Source of the DNA: Deinococcus gobiensis I-0
GTDB taxonomy: Bacteria; Deinococcota; Deinococci; Deinococcales; Deinococcaceae
Direction of reading: 5' to 3'
Assembly: GCF_000252445.1 (NCBI RefSeq)
Contig: NC_017771.1
Span: 1-64,000, forward strand
Length of the DNA stretch: 64,000 bases
Shown here: positions 53,545-62,461 of the stretch, one piece after another
Layout of the letters: each line of letters begins with the position of its first letter
Position numbering within the stretch: position 1 is the first letter of the stretch
The notes under the pieces: model-generated
The model's database searches: none
The model's input: only the letters and a program-made list of their open reading frames with translations
Told to the model about the DNA's origin: nothing
Position numbers and translations under genes: made by a program

Positions 53545-53809
53545 GGGCCGGTTGTAACACGCCTGCCCTGGCCGCGCCGGGCAAAATTCACGTCCGGCCG
53601 GGTGACCTCGCCGCGTTCACCTCACTCAGCGGTCCGGGTGAGCGAGCTGGGCCTGCGGGGTGGTCCGGACGCTCGCCGTGGCCTGCGCCCCGGGAGCGAC
53701 GAGGCTGGGCACGACTGCCCACGCCCCCACCCACAGGGGGGCGGCGGCCAGCAGTAGGCGGGCGTGACAGCATGGGCACCCCTCTATGGCAGCCTGAGCA
53801 TCTAGGAAT

Positions 53810-53831
53810 ATCAGGTGCTTGAGCACCTGAT
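53810..53831. repeat. Perfect palindrome next to an IS630 remnant
   Basis: ATCAGGTGCT and AGCACCTGAT flank a 2-bp centre. It lies 13 bp before the truncated IS630 ORF and may mark the junction of an insertion or an operator. Confidence 0.5.
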
Positions 53832-53843
53832 AAGTGCCGCAAG

Positions 53844-54110
53844 ATGGCCCAGTTGGAAGACCGAGCGAAGGCAACTCAGGCGTTCGTGGAGATCCACGAA
53901 CGCCTGTCACTGGTGTTTTTGCCGCCGTATGCCCCGGAGTTGAATCCGATCAAGGTGGTGTGGGCGTATGTGAAGCGCACTGTGCTGGGGAACTTCTGTG
54001 CCCGCTCGGTGGGCGTGCTGAAAGCGAAGCTGGTGACGGCCTGGCAACGGGTTCGGTACATCGACCTGCCTCAACGTCTGATGGACCCGAACTTATGCCG
54101 TTATCAATAA
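53844..54110 (+). pseudogene. IS630-family transposase, C-terminal fragment
   Basis: 88 aa. LSLVFLPPYAPELNPIKVVWAYVK holds the last catalytic segment of IS630 transposases (LPPYSPELNPIE; here the final acidic residue is replaced by Lys). The N-terminal two thirds are missing. The sequence ends with ACTTATGCCGTTATCAATAA, a motif found three more times downstream. 54111-54321 holds no gene I can see. Confidence 0.8.
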
Positions 54111-54321
54111 AGTGCGTCTGAAAAACGTGCTGGCGCATGTTTACCCTGCATCACCGAAGGTGGACGATTGGGTTGAGGTGGTGCGCCTATATCCCAATCT
54201 GCCTATCCCAATGATCTGACAGACGCCGAGTGGCACGTTCTTTTCCCGCTCCTTCCTCCAGAAGCCATCGACCATGACAGCAAGGGGCGCCTCTCAGCCG
54301 CCCCAGAGTGACAAAGTCCTG

Positions 54322-55569
54322 TTAGCGGAGGGGGCGGAAGGCGGTGAGTTGTCCACCCGAGACGAGAATCTGGTTGTTCTTCGCGTCATACAGGGGCGTA
54401 CCTCTGGTCATCATGGAACGAGTCATGAACGTACTGACGCCGAGTGGTTGGCCCGTTTCGGCATCCAAGGCCCACAACCAACTGTTCGAGGCGTAAACCA
54501 CGCCATTCAGTACGAGGGGTTGTTGGCCGAAGGTGGCATGGTAGCCGTCAGGTGCGCTGAAGACCCACTTTCTGACTCCGGTCTTGATGTCCCAGGAACT
54601 GAAGCAGTGGTCACCGTTCGGCATGACCAGAAACTGTTTGCCGTTCGCCACGACGAACAGCATCCCTCCGGTCTCTCCCCCTGGACAGGTGAATGGACCG
54701 GTGGCCCATTTCTGCTCACCAGAGGCTTGGTCGAAGCCGGTGGAAGAGCCCCCATTTAAAGTCATGACGGCCACGCCTTCGTGGAGTAACACGTAGCCAT
54801 CAATGGAATAAAAGCGTGAAGGATCGCTTTCTTTGTGAACTACCCTGCTCCAGATTTCCTTCCCGTTCTCCGCATCAACCAAATTGAGATAGTTGATGTT
54901 TTCCCTTTTTTTACTGTCAGCCACAGCTAAGCCATAGGCGAGCTGGTTTGTGGATGAGTCAAGTGATATGTTTGAGAATCGATAGGTGATGGCATCCTGA
55001 TCCTCTTTGTCTATTCTCCAGATCGGATTCACGCTTGATGACCCGGGATCGATGAGTTGCTTCATATCATAGGAAAACAGGTGATTTGACAAGCCAAAGA
55101 AAAGAAGATTTTCTTTTTTCTGAAAAAAATATTGATCTAACAGATTAGTTTGTAATTCTTTTACATCATTAGGTAAAGATATACGTTTTTCTATGATGCC
55201 TGTTGCAATGTCACGAACGACGATTCCTTGGCTATAGTTATAATAGATTATTTTTCCATTATATACTGTGCTTGAGTTGCCCAAGATGCTCTTTTTCGGA
55301 TCACCGATGCCGCCACCATCGTACGCGTCCCGCCAAAGGACTTTTCGGGTAGTGGTGTCCACAGCAGTCGTGCCAATGACCTGGGTGTATACCGCATTCA
55401 CCTCCTGATTGATCAGAACGTCACCCGAGAAGGTAGGCATATCAAGACCTGACACGGACATCTGCCAGATAAATGGAAGTTGAGTAATATTGGGGCCACT
55501 TATTTTTTGACTGGACTGATCGCAACCTGAAAGAATGAGCATCAAGATGGGAAATAATATTTTACGCAT
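54322..55569 (-). CDS. PQQ-repeat beta-propeller lipoprotein
   Basis: 415 aa. MRKILFPILMLILSGCDQ is a lipoprotein signal with lipobox LSGC. Repeated W-x-x-D/x-x-G-x-x-x-W-(strand) units are typical of PQQ/BamB-like propellers (KWATGPFTCPG, VRKWVFSAPDGYH, LWALDAETGQPLG). AT-rich for much of its length, unlike its surroundings. It probably sits at the cell envelope; binding partner unknown. Confidence 0.78.
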   Translation of the reverse strand: MRKILFPILMLILSGCDQSSQKISGPNITQLPFIWQMSVSGLDMPTFSGDVLINQEVNAVYTQVIGTTAVDTTTRKVLWRDAYDGGGIGDPKKSILGNSSTVYNGKIIYYNYSQGIVVRDIATGIIEKRISLPNDVKELQTNLLDQYFFQKKENLLFFGLSNHLFSYDMKQLIDPGSSSVNPIWRIDKEDQDAITYRFSNISLDSSTNQLAYGLAVADSKKRENINYLNLVDAENGKEIWSRVVHKESDPSRFYSIDGYVLLHEGVAVMTLNGGSSTGFDQASGEQKWATGPFTCPGGETGGMLFVVANGKQFLVMPNGDHCFSSWDIKTGVRKWVFSAPDGYHATFGQQPLVLNGVVYASNSWLWALDAETGQPLGVSTFMTRSMMTRGTPLYDAKNNQILVSGGQLTAFRPLR

Positions 55570-55591
55570 TTCAATTCCTTTTCCTTGTAGT

Positions 55592-55619
55592 TTTCGGAGA
55601 GGGATATCTCTCTCCGAAA
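55592..55619. terminator. Hairpin between a pseudogene and the lipoprotein gene
   Basis: TTTCGGAGAG (55592-55601) pairs with CTCTCCGAAA (55610-55619) with a short loop. The U-tract is weak on either strand. It lies just downstream of the decayed gene at 55625-55920 (minus strand) and upstream of the lipoprotein start. Confidence 0.5.
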
Positions 55620-55624
55620 TTATG

Positions 55625-55920
55625 TCAAGGAGTGAGATCTACTTGGACAATCAACGCCGCAATTCTTTGTAAAACATCACTATTTAGGCTTCCGAAGTAT
55701 TCGGTTTCATGCTGATATGTGCTATTGGGAACTCCACAAAATCATTGTTTAGACCGCCAATAATGTTCGGATTACCAGAAGTCAGGCTTTGCCGATTCAC
55801 TGGGACGATCGTATCGCTAGCGATGCCGCCAACGACCTAGTTCGCATATATCCTATCTCCGTCGATAAACACGCAGGTCAAGTCAGTTTCCGCGATGGCT
55901 GAAGGCAAGGCAAACCAATC
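55625..55920 (-). pseudogene. Decayed gene with Gly-Gly repeats
   Basis: The minus strand reads DWFALPSAIAETDLTCVFID, a TAG stop, then VVGGIASDTIVPVNRQSL, NPNIIGGLNNDF, a frameshift, and YFGSLNSDVLQRIAALIVQ with a stop at 55625. The repeated GG(I/L)xxD units and smooth protein-like composition across the breaks show a former gene. The upstream end carries IS630-like termini. Confidence 0.5.
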
Positions 55921-55937
55921 ATTGATAACGGTGTAAA

Positions 55938-55957
55938 TTATTGAGAACGGCGTAAGT
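55938..55957 (-). mobile_element. IS630-type 3' terminus (stub)
   Basis: ACTTACGCCGTTCTCAATAA on the minus strand, two mismatches from the copy at 54091. It abuts the decayed gene, and a partial second copy (CCGTTATCAAT) lies a few bases further. Confidence 0.55.
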
Positions 55958-56049
55958 CAGGGCTGGTTGTGGGCCTATCAGCACTTTATCACTTCGGATT
56001 AATATCTAGGAGGTGCTTTTTCTGACCTCCGGTACCTACACTTGAGCGC

Positions 56050-56236
56050 ATGCGCTCGCCTGCTCAGCGAAAGGGCCGAGTCATTCAGGCAAAGGGACAA
56101 GCCACAGCCCTCCTTGCCCAGACACCCTCTACGCAGGTCTTCCATCTCTCAGAAGCGGCCGAACTTCCCAGATCCTTCCAACCGCACTGGCAGGTCTTCA
56201 TTCGCCTCGACCAACCCACCGGTGAGGTCTGGCGTA
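56050..56236 (+). pseudogene. Truncated unknown gene interrupted by a MITE-like element
   Basis: ATG 56050 begins a frame of about 62 protein-like residues (QVFHLSEAAELPRSFQPHWQ). The frame then enters the element at 56237 and becomes non-native. The C-terminal part is not found afterwards. Confidence 0.5.
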
Positions 56237-56327
56237 AGAGCTTGAGGACAAAACGAGTGTTTACCTCCGGAGGTTGCCACTCAACGCAGTCACAACCAGA
56301 CCTTCACTGGTTGTGTTCTCAAGCTCT
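56237..56327. mobile_element. MITE-like element, copy 1
   Basis: About 91 bp bounded by AGAGCTTGAG and CTCAAGCTCT in inverted orientation. An internal hairpin CAACCAGACCTTCACTGGTTG is present. A related copy lies at 57091-57180 and similar termini at 59271-59289 and 63966. Confidence 0.55.
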
Positions 56328-56458
56328 CAGGGATGAGAGTCCGTTGGTGGATGCCTTGCCGCCCAGAAGTGCCCCTCTCTCAGCGACTGCTCCAGCTCAA
56401 GCGGACCTCAAGGCGCACATTCGTCCAAGGAGACTGGAGCAGCGAGGTAGCGTGACCT

Positions 56459-56989
56459 ATGCAACGGTTTGCGTTCCTCGCGGTGCTCCCACTCCTGGGG
56501 AGCTGTGGTCTCATTCCCCTCCCTGAGGTCAAGGCCAACAATTTCTACTTCGTCAACTTTGTTGCTGACGTGAAACCCAGCGAAGTGGTCTATATGGATG
56601 CCAACCAGATTGACTTTCTCAAGACTCCACAGCTCCCCTATCGGGGTGTCACTGTGGACGCAGAGTTGACCTACTGGGGTGAGGATCCAGAGCAGCATGT
56701 TGAATTTTTTGCGGCGGCCTTTCGCCCACAATGTACCGTCGTTCAGCCCCCTCCTCAGCTCGTCAATTACACGGGTGCGTTGAGATGTGCAGGCCCAACA
56801 GGGGGACAGGTGATTGGAGAAGCCATCTTGAAAAGAGGCCAAACGCAGCCAATTCACTTTGCTTCGGCAGAACTCGACAAGGCCGCACAGAACAGCGTTC
56901 TGTACCTGGGAATCCGCCAGCTCTCTGGCAAACAGAGTGAGAGGGACTACGTGTCTGTAGAACAGATTCGGATTCGAGGACGCTTGTAG
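56459..56989 (+). CDS. Small lipoprotein, unknown
   Basis: 176 aa. MQRFAFLAVLPLLGSCGL is a lipoprotein signal with lipobox LLGSC. The mature part is beta-rich, with two Cys and repeated aromatic strands (NFYFVNFVADVKPSEVVYMD). No family recognised. Confidence 0.65.
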   Translation: MQRFAFLAVLPLLGSCGLIPLPEVKANNFYFVNFVADVKPSEVVYMDANQIDFLKTPQLPYRGVTVDAELTYWGEDPEQHVEFFAAAFRPQCTVVQPPPQLVNYTGALRCAGPTGGQVIGEAILKRGQTQPIHFASAELDKAAQNSVLYLGIRQLSGKQSERDYVSVEQIRIRGRL

Positions 56990-57090
56990 TTCGATCCCAA
57001 GACCGCTTGTCTCAGGCCTGCCGGAAGGTGGGCTTTTTAGCAGCCTCACGACCGGATTCTCTGCCCTGGAGTGAGTATCACGCAAGATTA

Positions 57091-57180
57091 GGGCTTGAGG
57101 ACAATACGAGAGTTCATCTTCGGACGCTGTGGCTCAATGCAGCCAAAACCAGACCCTGAGCGGTTTGGTCCTCAAGCTCT
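57091..57180. mobile_element. MITE-like element, copy 2
   Basis: GCTTGAGGAC at the left and GTCCTCAAGC at the right, with an internal AAACCAGACC/GGTTTGG hairpin. It matches copy 1 at ends and in the CTCAA(C/T)GCAG core. The rest of 56990-57420 has no gene apart from the IS630-like terminus at 57272-57291 (minus orientation). Confidence 0.55.
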
Positions 57181-57271
57181 AGGCGACTTGATCGGGGTGC
57201 CGGCCGCCTGGGCGGGAGCAGCGAGGAGGGAGAGAAGGATCAGGGATCGCAAGTTTTTCATGGTGCTCCTA

Positions 57272-57291
57272 TTATTGATAACGACATAAGT
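57272..57291 (-). mobile_element. IS630-type 3' terminus (stub)
   Basis: ACTTATGTCGTTATCAATAA on the minus strand, one mismatch from the end of the truncated transposase at 54091-54110. No transposase ORF accompanies it. Confidence 0.6.
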
Positions 57292-57420
57292 ATGGGATAA
57301 TAGGCTGGAGGTATAACCAAAGAGCATCCTTCATCAACAAGATGCAATAATGTGCCGTCAATCACTAAAACGGATTTTCTCAATTCCTGATCTCTATTGT
57401 TAATTCCTGTTTCTATTTGT

Positions 57421-58176
57421 TCATCGAATGGCATTCATTAATGACCTAATCTCGTCATCTACCGGCAAAACAAAAGTGAAAACGCCAGTCAAAGATTTTT
57501 CTGGTAGAGAGTTTAAATCTACTAAGCCGAGCAGTTGCCCGCGTGTGTTGAAGACAGGGGTTCCAGAGCCTCCGTCCGTCGTTTGAAGATTGGTCATCAT
57601 GTATGTCCTAATACTGACGCCAATCCCCTCCTCATGGTAAAGCGCCTTCCCGGACACCTTCCCTCCCAAAATTGCCTTGAAGAAAGCAGAATGGATGCCA
57701 TTCAGACCACCCAAGGAATAGACTACTTCTCCATGATAACTTTGTTTCGCAATCGCGAGAGGTGTCTTGAACTTAGGTCCCCCGGAAGCTATTTTCAGAA
57801 TAGCGATATTTCGGCTTTTATCGAAAACTACCACTCGAGATTTGTAGGATTTTAAATCAGAACCATAGATAGAAATATCTGCATAATATTTGATTGCATC
57901 ATAAGTAGTAATAATATAGCCATTCTTGTACAATACACCAGAAGAATACTCTACTGGAGAATCACCCTGAATCAGATACTCGGGTCGTATTCTTTTCTCT
58001 ATTTTGAATGCCCTTCCTTGAATAGCTCGATAAAGCTGCGTTCCATTCATCTCCTCGGCAGTGACCAGTCGACGTTCGGCATGTACAGGCCTGAGCGCAA
58101 GAAGGAAGCAGAGGACCGATACGGCAATACCCAAGTAGCCTTTGAGTTGAGGGAACCGCCGTGGCCGATGGGTCAT
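57421..58176 (-). CDS. Trypsin-fold (S1C-like) exported protein, catalytic His and Asp not conserved
   Basis: 251 aa with an N-terminal signal (LGIAVSVLCFLLALRPVHA). The chymotrypsin fold is visible: SSGVLYKNGYIITTYDAI (normally T(N/A)AHVV, here Tyr-Asp in place of Ala-His), SRNIAILKI (Asp position is Arg-Asn), then TTDGGSGTPVFNTRGQLLGL with the Ser of GGSGTP in place. Without His and Asp it should not cleave peptides; a binding role is more likely. Confidence 0.7.
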   Translation of the reverse strand: MTHRPRRFPQLKGYLGIAVSVLCFLLALRPVHAERRLVTAEEMNGTQLYRAIQGRAFKIEKRIRPEYLIQGDSPVEYSSGVLYKNGYIITTYDAIKYYADISIYGSDLKSYKSRVVVFDKSRNIAILKIASGGPKFKTPLAIAKQSYHGEVVYSLGGLNGIHSAFFKAILGGKVSGKALYHEEGIGVSIRTYMMTNLQTTDGGSGTPVFNTRGQLLGLVDLNSLPEKSLTGVFTFVLPVDDEIRSLMNAIR

Positions 58177-58482
58177 CTTGTCCTGACCCTATGCCGTCCG
58201 TTGACCTGACGTTGCCTTATTTGCGGCAATGAGGTGCAGCCTGTAGGTCTCCACTCCGGCAGATCTGTTCACTTTTGCCGCAGAAATAGCGAATCACCTT
58301 GTCCTACCGTTTGGTCCGGGCGTTACCAAGAAGCGCATTGATCCGCTCTGAACTACGCCCCTGACTCCACCGCTCCTCAAAGACGGAGTCCAGTATATCT
58401 ACCGCGATAAATCGAGGCAGAGGTCGGCGGCTCTGCACCCCTCTTCGGCTACCTGCGAAGGTTCTATGCTCCTGGAAGTGAT
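58177..58482. other. Intergenic stretch with no gene seen
   Basis: The divergent space between the protease-fold gene and the next exported-protein gene. I see no ORF with protein-like composition and no clear promoter or repeat beyond short AT patches. Confidence 0.4.
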
Positions 58483-59031
58483 ATGCGAAGCCTCCTGTTG
58501 ACTGCTGTACTCCTGACGCGCTCTTTCGCCTCCGCTGGCGGCGCGTCGCCGGCGCTCCCAGGGCAGGTGTTCGAGCGGACGGCCACCGGCACCCTGTACA
58601 CCGGCAAGGCAGGGAATGGGATCGACTTCAAGGTCTGGTTCACCCCAGCAGGGCACGCGCCCCGGCTGCTACTCGATCCACAGCGCACCTTTCCTCGCCC
58701 TCAGACCAGTCTGGCGATGGGAGCGACTCTCGGACAAGGTCAGACCGTCTACATCCTGGTGCAGCATGCCTACAACCACAATGACAGTGACCAGATCATC
58801 TACAGCGTGAACCGCCTCACTCACGTGCCCGTAAAGGTCATCGCGATGAGCGCGCTGAAACTTCATCTTGCTTTAGGAGAAGTGTTCCGGTACGACGCCG
58901 CTCGGGACCGCTTGATTTTCTCAGCAATCCGCCCCGAGCGCGATGCGTCAGGTCAGGTGGGGTCCGTGCAGCATCTCTATAGCTATGGTCCTCTGCAGCG
59001 TTCTGTCCGGACCCTGCTACGTCAGCCATAG
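58483..59031 (+). CDS. Small exported protein, unknown
   Basis: 182 aa with signal peptide MRSLLLTAVLLTRSFASAGG. The mature part is beta-rich (TVYILVQHAYNHNDSDQIIYS). No recognised family. It may start without a Shine-Dalgarno (GAAGTGAT upstream). Confidence 0.55.
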   Translation: MRSLLLTAVLLTRSFASAGGASPALPGQVFERTATGTLYTGKAGNGIDFKVWFTPAGHAPRLLLDPQRTFPRPQTSLAMGATLGQGQTVYILVQHAYNHNDSDQIIYSVNRLTHVPVKVIAMSALKLHLALGEVFRYDAARDRLIFSAIRPERDASGQVGSVQHLYSYGPLQRSVRTLLRQP

Positions 59032-59226
59032 AGAGCAGCCGGATAGGTCAACACCACACCAGCTCATGTTGCGCAGCTTGCCCTGACTGCCTCTGTCTAT
59101 ATCCCTTGTCGATAGAGCGTGTTGATCATGGCTTAGCACGAAAGACATACGTCAGAGACAATCGTGACTCGGGCGAATCTGGGATGACGCCCCTCAGCGC
59201 CTGATACCCGACGAGGGCTGGTCCAT

Positions 59227-59246
59227 ACTTTGGCCGTTATCAATAA
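59227..59246 (+). mobile_element. IS630-type 3' terminus (stub)
   Basis: ACTTTGGCCGTTATCAATAA, two mismatches from the copy at 54091. The stretch 59032-59287 holds no gene but this stub and a MITE-like terminus at 59271-59289 (minus orientation). Confidence 0.55.
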
Positions 59247-59287
59247 TTATTCCTGGACCCTACCCCTCTCCGTTCTGTCCTCATCCT

Positions 59288-60748
59288 CTAAGCTCGTGAT
59301 TTAACTGTTTGAAGCCGCTGTAGGCGGCGTTCTGTACCATCGAGCATGAACGCCTCAGCTCCGCTTGACCACCTGCAGGCCTTTCGGAATGGCGTTTACC
59401 ACTGCTTCGACCATCGTTCAGATGCGTTGTTCAACCTCTTTGACGCCATCACCGTTGCGGGACTGGTGCCCAGCTTCGCGCACCTCAGTCTTCAAGGACC
59501 CTTCGAGCGTGGTCATGGCAGCCTGTACGCAGCATTGACTCAGGGCACGCTCGGTGCCGAGCGTGTTCGAGCACTGGTCGGCACCACCCTGAATGACGAC
59601 TATCCACTCGTCTTTGCCATCGATACCTCGACCTGGGTCCGAAACGATGCCGAGACCAGTCCACAGCGGGGCTACTTCTACCATCCGAGTCGTCACAGTG
59701 CCGGGAAACCTGTCGTCGCGGGCTGGTCTTACTCCTGGGTTGCCCAACTTGGACCCGTCAGCAGCAGCTGGACTGCACCTCTCGATGTGCGTCGAGTCGC
59801 TCCCGGCCGGACAGTACACGAGATAGCCGACGAACAGGTTCAACACGTTATGAATTTGCTTCCCGCAGGAGGCGCATCGCCGCTCTTCGTCTTCGATGGC
59901 GGGTACGATCCTGTCCGCCTGGCGAAGCTCAAGGACGCTGACAGAGTCAGCGTCCTGGTCCGTGTGCGGCGCAATCGACGGTTCTTCTTCGATGCTACGA
60001 CGCGTCCGGGTTCCCAGGGAGGTCGCCCACGCATTCATGGAGCTAAGTTTCTATGCGCGGACCAGACCACTTGGCCGGCACCCCATCTGGAGCATCTGGA
60101 AACCACGGAGCAGTACGGGACGGTCCATGTGCGTGCCTGGACGGGGCTGCACGTCAAGACCACTCAGGACACGCGGCCAGGATCGCGTCACTTCAAGCCA
60201 ACGTACAGCGGGACCGTGTTGTTGTTGGAGGTGGCGAAGTTGCCCCGGGAAACGCGTCAACCGCAGGCCTTCTGGCTCTGGTGGCGGGGACCAGGCGTGC
60301 CGGATCTGGCGATGCTGTGGCGTGCTTACACGCGTCGGTTCGATCTGGAACATACGTTTCGCTTCTGCAAACAGACGCTGAACTGGGAAACACCACGTCT
60401 GCGTCATCCGGAGCAGGCGGACCGCTGGACGCTGTTGGTGCTGCTGGCCTTCACCCAGTTGCGCCTGGCTCAGCCGGTGGTGACCGATGCCCGTCTTCCA
60501 TGGCAGCGACCACAGGAACGTGGTCGCTTGACGCCGAGTCGAGTCCGGCAAGGTTTTATCCAGCTGTTGGTACCCCTGGGAAGTCCAGCTTGCGCGCCAA
60601 AACCGTCAGGCCGTTCACCAGGACGACCCAAAGGGAAGTGTTCAGGCCGAGCGCCTCGCTTCCCGGCTCTGAAAAAGACCGCCTGACGGCCTTCGACCCC
60701 ACAACAGGCGACCGCGACAAGCGCGGTCGGCTTAAATCACGAGCTAAG
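59288..60748 (+). mobile_element. Intact IS4-like insertion sequence
   Basis: The transposase is flanked by near-perfect terminal repeats: CTAAGCTCGTGATTTAA at 59288-59304, and its inverted copy (one mismatch) at 60732-60748. A short GC-rich hairpin follows the transposase gene. No target duplication is clear, and a MITE-like terminus adjoins the left edge. Confidence 0.7.
59346..60686 (+). CDS. IS4-like (NF041680-type) transposase
   Basis: 446 aa. FAIDTSTWVRND (first Asp), FVFDGGYD (second Asp) and RRFDLEHTFRFCKQTLNWE (the Y/F-x-E-x-x-F-x-x-x-K-Q catalytic Glu) form a complete DDE set. The N-terminal helical domain and basic C-terminus are present. It looks functional. Confidence 0.88.
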   Translation: MNASAPLDHLQAFRNGVYHCFDHRSDALFNLFDAITVAGLVPSFAHLSLQGPFERGHGSLYAALTQGTLGAERVRALVGTTLNDDYPLVFAIDTSTWVRNDAETSPQRGYFYHPSRHSAGKPVVAGWSYSWVAQLGPVSSSWTAPLDVRRVAPGRTVHEIADEQVQHVMNLLPAGGASPLFVFDGGYDPVRLAKLKDADRVSVLVRVRRNRRFFFDATTRPGSQGGRPRIHGAKFLCADQTTWPAPHLEHLETTEQYGTVHVRAWTGLHVKTTQDTRPGSRHFKPTYSGTVLLLEVAKLPRETRQPQAFWLWWRGPGVPDLAMLWRAYTRRFDLEHTFRFCKQTLNWETPRLRHPEQADRWTLLVLLAFTQLRLAQPVVTDARLPWQRPQERGRLTPSRVRQGFIQLLVPLGSPACAPKPSGRSPGRPKGKCSGRAPRFPALKKTA

Positions 60749-60829
60749 CGCCTTGGCCGCGACACCTGGATCACCACTGTACTGACCTCAAGTTGATTCC
60801 CGCTTCGCGCCACGCTTTTCCTCCTGCCC

Positions 60830-61015
60830 GTGGCCATCAACTTGGAGATCACTCGACCCAATTGGCTCCTTGAGCTCTACGAGCACCTCTACCCATTTGA
60901 CCTGGTGCTTCACCTGGAAGACGGGGATGTGGTGGCATTCAGTGACGACGAAGATGGCCTGCGCCGCCTGACCGTGACCCAAAGTGCTCCACCAGAAGTG
61001 ACAAAATCCTGTTAA
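60830..61015 (+). pseudogene. Short ORF beside the IS, probably a gene remnant
   Basis: 61 codons from GTG 60830. Protein-like for ~50 residues (EITRPNWLLELYEHLYPFDL), then running into CCAGAAGTGACAAAATCCTG, which also occurs in similar form at 54302 just before the lipoprotein's end. No family recognised. Confidence 0.35.
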
Positions 61016-61030
61016 TACCGTCAACAACTC

Positions 61031-61068
61031 TTGACACTCCAACTGTTTCATGTAACAGTTGGAGTGTC
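61031..61068. promoter_or_regulatory. Perfect operator overlapping the Rrf2 gene's promoter and start
   Basis: GACACTCCAACTGTT (61033-61047) and AACAGTTGGAGTGTC (61054-61068) are 15-bp perfect inverted arms around 6 bp. A -35-like TTGACA (61031-61036) is inside the left arm, and the right arm ends at the ATG (61069). It suggests autoregulation by the encoded regulator. Confidence 0.75.
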
Positions 61069-61530
61069 ATGAACCTTGACAGTCGATTGTCCAGTGTGCT
61101 CCATCTTCTCCTTCACCTCATGGAGACCCGCGACCCCATTCCATCCGACAAACTTGCGACCGCCCTCAACTCCAATCCAGTCGTCGTTCGCCGGACTATG
61201 ACCGGGTTGCGTGAAGTCGGCATCGTCAGTTCAGAAAAGGGACATGGCGGAGGCTGGCGCCTGACCAGTGATCCAGCTGTGACCACTGTTCTGGACGTGT
61301 ATCGCGCTCTGGGGTCACCGCGGCTCTTCGCTGTAGGCAATCGTTGTGAAACGCCCACCTGCCTGGTTGAACAGGCTGTGAACGCTGCCCTCAACGACGC
61401 CTTTCAGGAAGCGGAAGCCCTCATTACGGCCCAACTCGGCACGTTGACCCTCGCGACTCTCGCCACCGACTTTCAACATCGTCTTCAGCCTTACCTCAGC
61501 GAAGATCAGGAGTCCACCCATGTTTTCTGA
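61069..61530 (+). CDS. Rrf2-family transcriptional regulator
   Basis: 153 aa. Winged-helix N-terminus (SSVLHLLLHLMETRD, then LATALNSNPVVVRRTMTGLREVGIVSSEKGHGGGWRLT, the Rrf2 HTH and Gly-rich wing). The C-terminal segment has CETPTC, two Cys rather than the three that bind an Fe-S cluster in IscR. It may be redox-sensitive. It overlaps the flavoprotein gene by 11 bp, so the two are co-expressed. Confidence 0.85.
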   Translation: MNLDSRLSSVLHLLLHLMETRDPIPSDKLATALNSNPVVVRRTMTGLREVGIVSSEKGHGGGWRLTSDPAVTTVLDVYRALGSPRLFAVGNRCETPTCLVEQAVNAALNDAFQEAEALITAQLGTLTLATLATDFQHRLQPYLSEDQESTHVF

Positions 61531-62455
61531 ATTTGATGCCCTGGTTGTCGGCGGCAGTTTCGCGGGGCTTTCCGGCGCGATGCAAGTTGCCCGCAGTGGC
61601 CGCCCAGTCTGCATCCTCGACACCCGTCAACCGCGCAACCGCTTCGCGCCCCATTCGCACGGCTTTTTCGGTCAAGATGGTCGTCCACCTCTTGACATGC
61701 TTACCCAGGCCCACGCCGACCTTATTCAGTACCCAAACGTGACGTTCCTCTATACCCGCGCCACTACCGCGACCCGGACCGACACTGGTTTTACCATTAC
61801 GACGGATGCTGGGGCGACCCTCCAGGCTAAGAAACTTTTGCTGGCGTATGGCGTCACCGACGTTCTGCCAGACCTTCCTGGCCTTCAGGAACGCTGGGGC
61901 ATCACGGCCCTGCATTGCCCGTATTGTCACGGCTACGAAGTTAAAGGACAGCGGCTTGGGGTGCTAAGCGTCGGCCCGTTCTCCACCCATCAGGCGCTCC
62001 TGATTTCCGATTGGGGCCCCGTGACCTTCTTTCTCAACGGTCAGCCGGCCCCAGACCCGGTGACCCTTGCCAAACTCAGTCAGCGAGGGATCCCGATCGA
62101 AACCGAACTCGTGGCAGCTCTGGAGGGACAGCCGCCGGCCCTCAGCGGCGTGCGGCTGCTTGACGGTCGCCTCGTGCCGCTCGACGCCGTATTCCTGGGG
62201 TCAAAGCTTCGATTTTCCAGTGACCTCGCTCAGCAGTTGGGCTGCGCCACGGAAGAAGGTATGCAGGGCCTTTTCCTGTCGACCGATGCCTCCAAGCAAA
62301 CCAGCATCCCTGGTGTCTATGCCGCTGGCGATATCGCTCTCCGGATGGCCAATGCCACCCTGGCCGCTGCCGACGGTGTCCTGGCTGGAGTTTCTATGCA
62401 CCAGTCACTGATCTTTGAACCCCTTGATGCGCTAGAGCCTGTCTCCGCTTCCTGA
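61520..62455 (+). CDS. FAD/NAD(P)-binding oxidoreductase controlled with Rrf2
   Basis: 311 aa. FAD motif GGSFAGLSGAMQVA, redox motif HCPYCHGYE, and GVYAAGDIALRM near the C-terminus. It is a second member of the family encoded at 37260 (HCPYCYGWE, GVFAAGDVS). The substrate is unknown; expression under an Rrf2 regulator with Cys suggests a redox or thiol stress response. Confidence 0.84.
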   Translation: MFSEFDALVVGGSFAGLSGAMQVARSGRPVCILDTRQPRNRFAPHSHGFFGQDGRPPLDMLTQAHADLIQYPNVTFLYTRATTATRTDTGFTITTDAGATLQAKKLLLAYGVTDVLPDLPGLQERWGITALHCPYCHGYEVKGQRLGVLSVGPFSTHQALLISDWGPVTFFLNGQPAPDPVTLAKLSQRGIPIETELVAALEGQPPALSGVRLLDGRLVPLDAVFLGSKLRFSSDLAQQLGCATEEGMQGLFLSTDASKQTSIPGVYAAGDIALRMANATLAAADGVLAGVSMHQSLIFEPLDALEPVSAS

Positions 62456-62461
62456 GCCGAT

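Noticed and set aside
53588..53910. Minus-strand ORFs beside the IS630 remnant
   Set aside because: A short hydrophobic segment is present, but no start codon and ribosome-binding site match it; overlapping frames are Pro/Gly/Arg-rich.
56050..56526. Full 158-codon ORF as an intact gene
   Set aside because: Only the first 62 codons are protein-like; the remainder reads through the MITE-like element and the next gene in another frame.
60999..61030. CCACCAGAAG resembling the promoter element before the Rrf2 gene
   Set aside because: No -10-like hexamer at positions 17-22 and no start at 28; the local promoter is the TTGACA within the operator.
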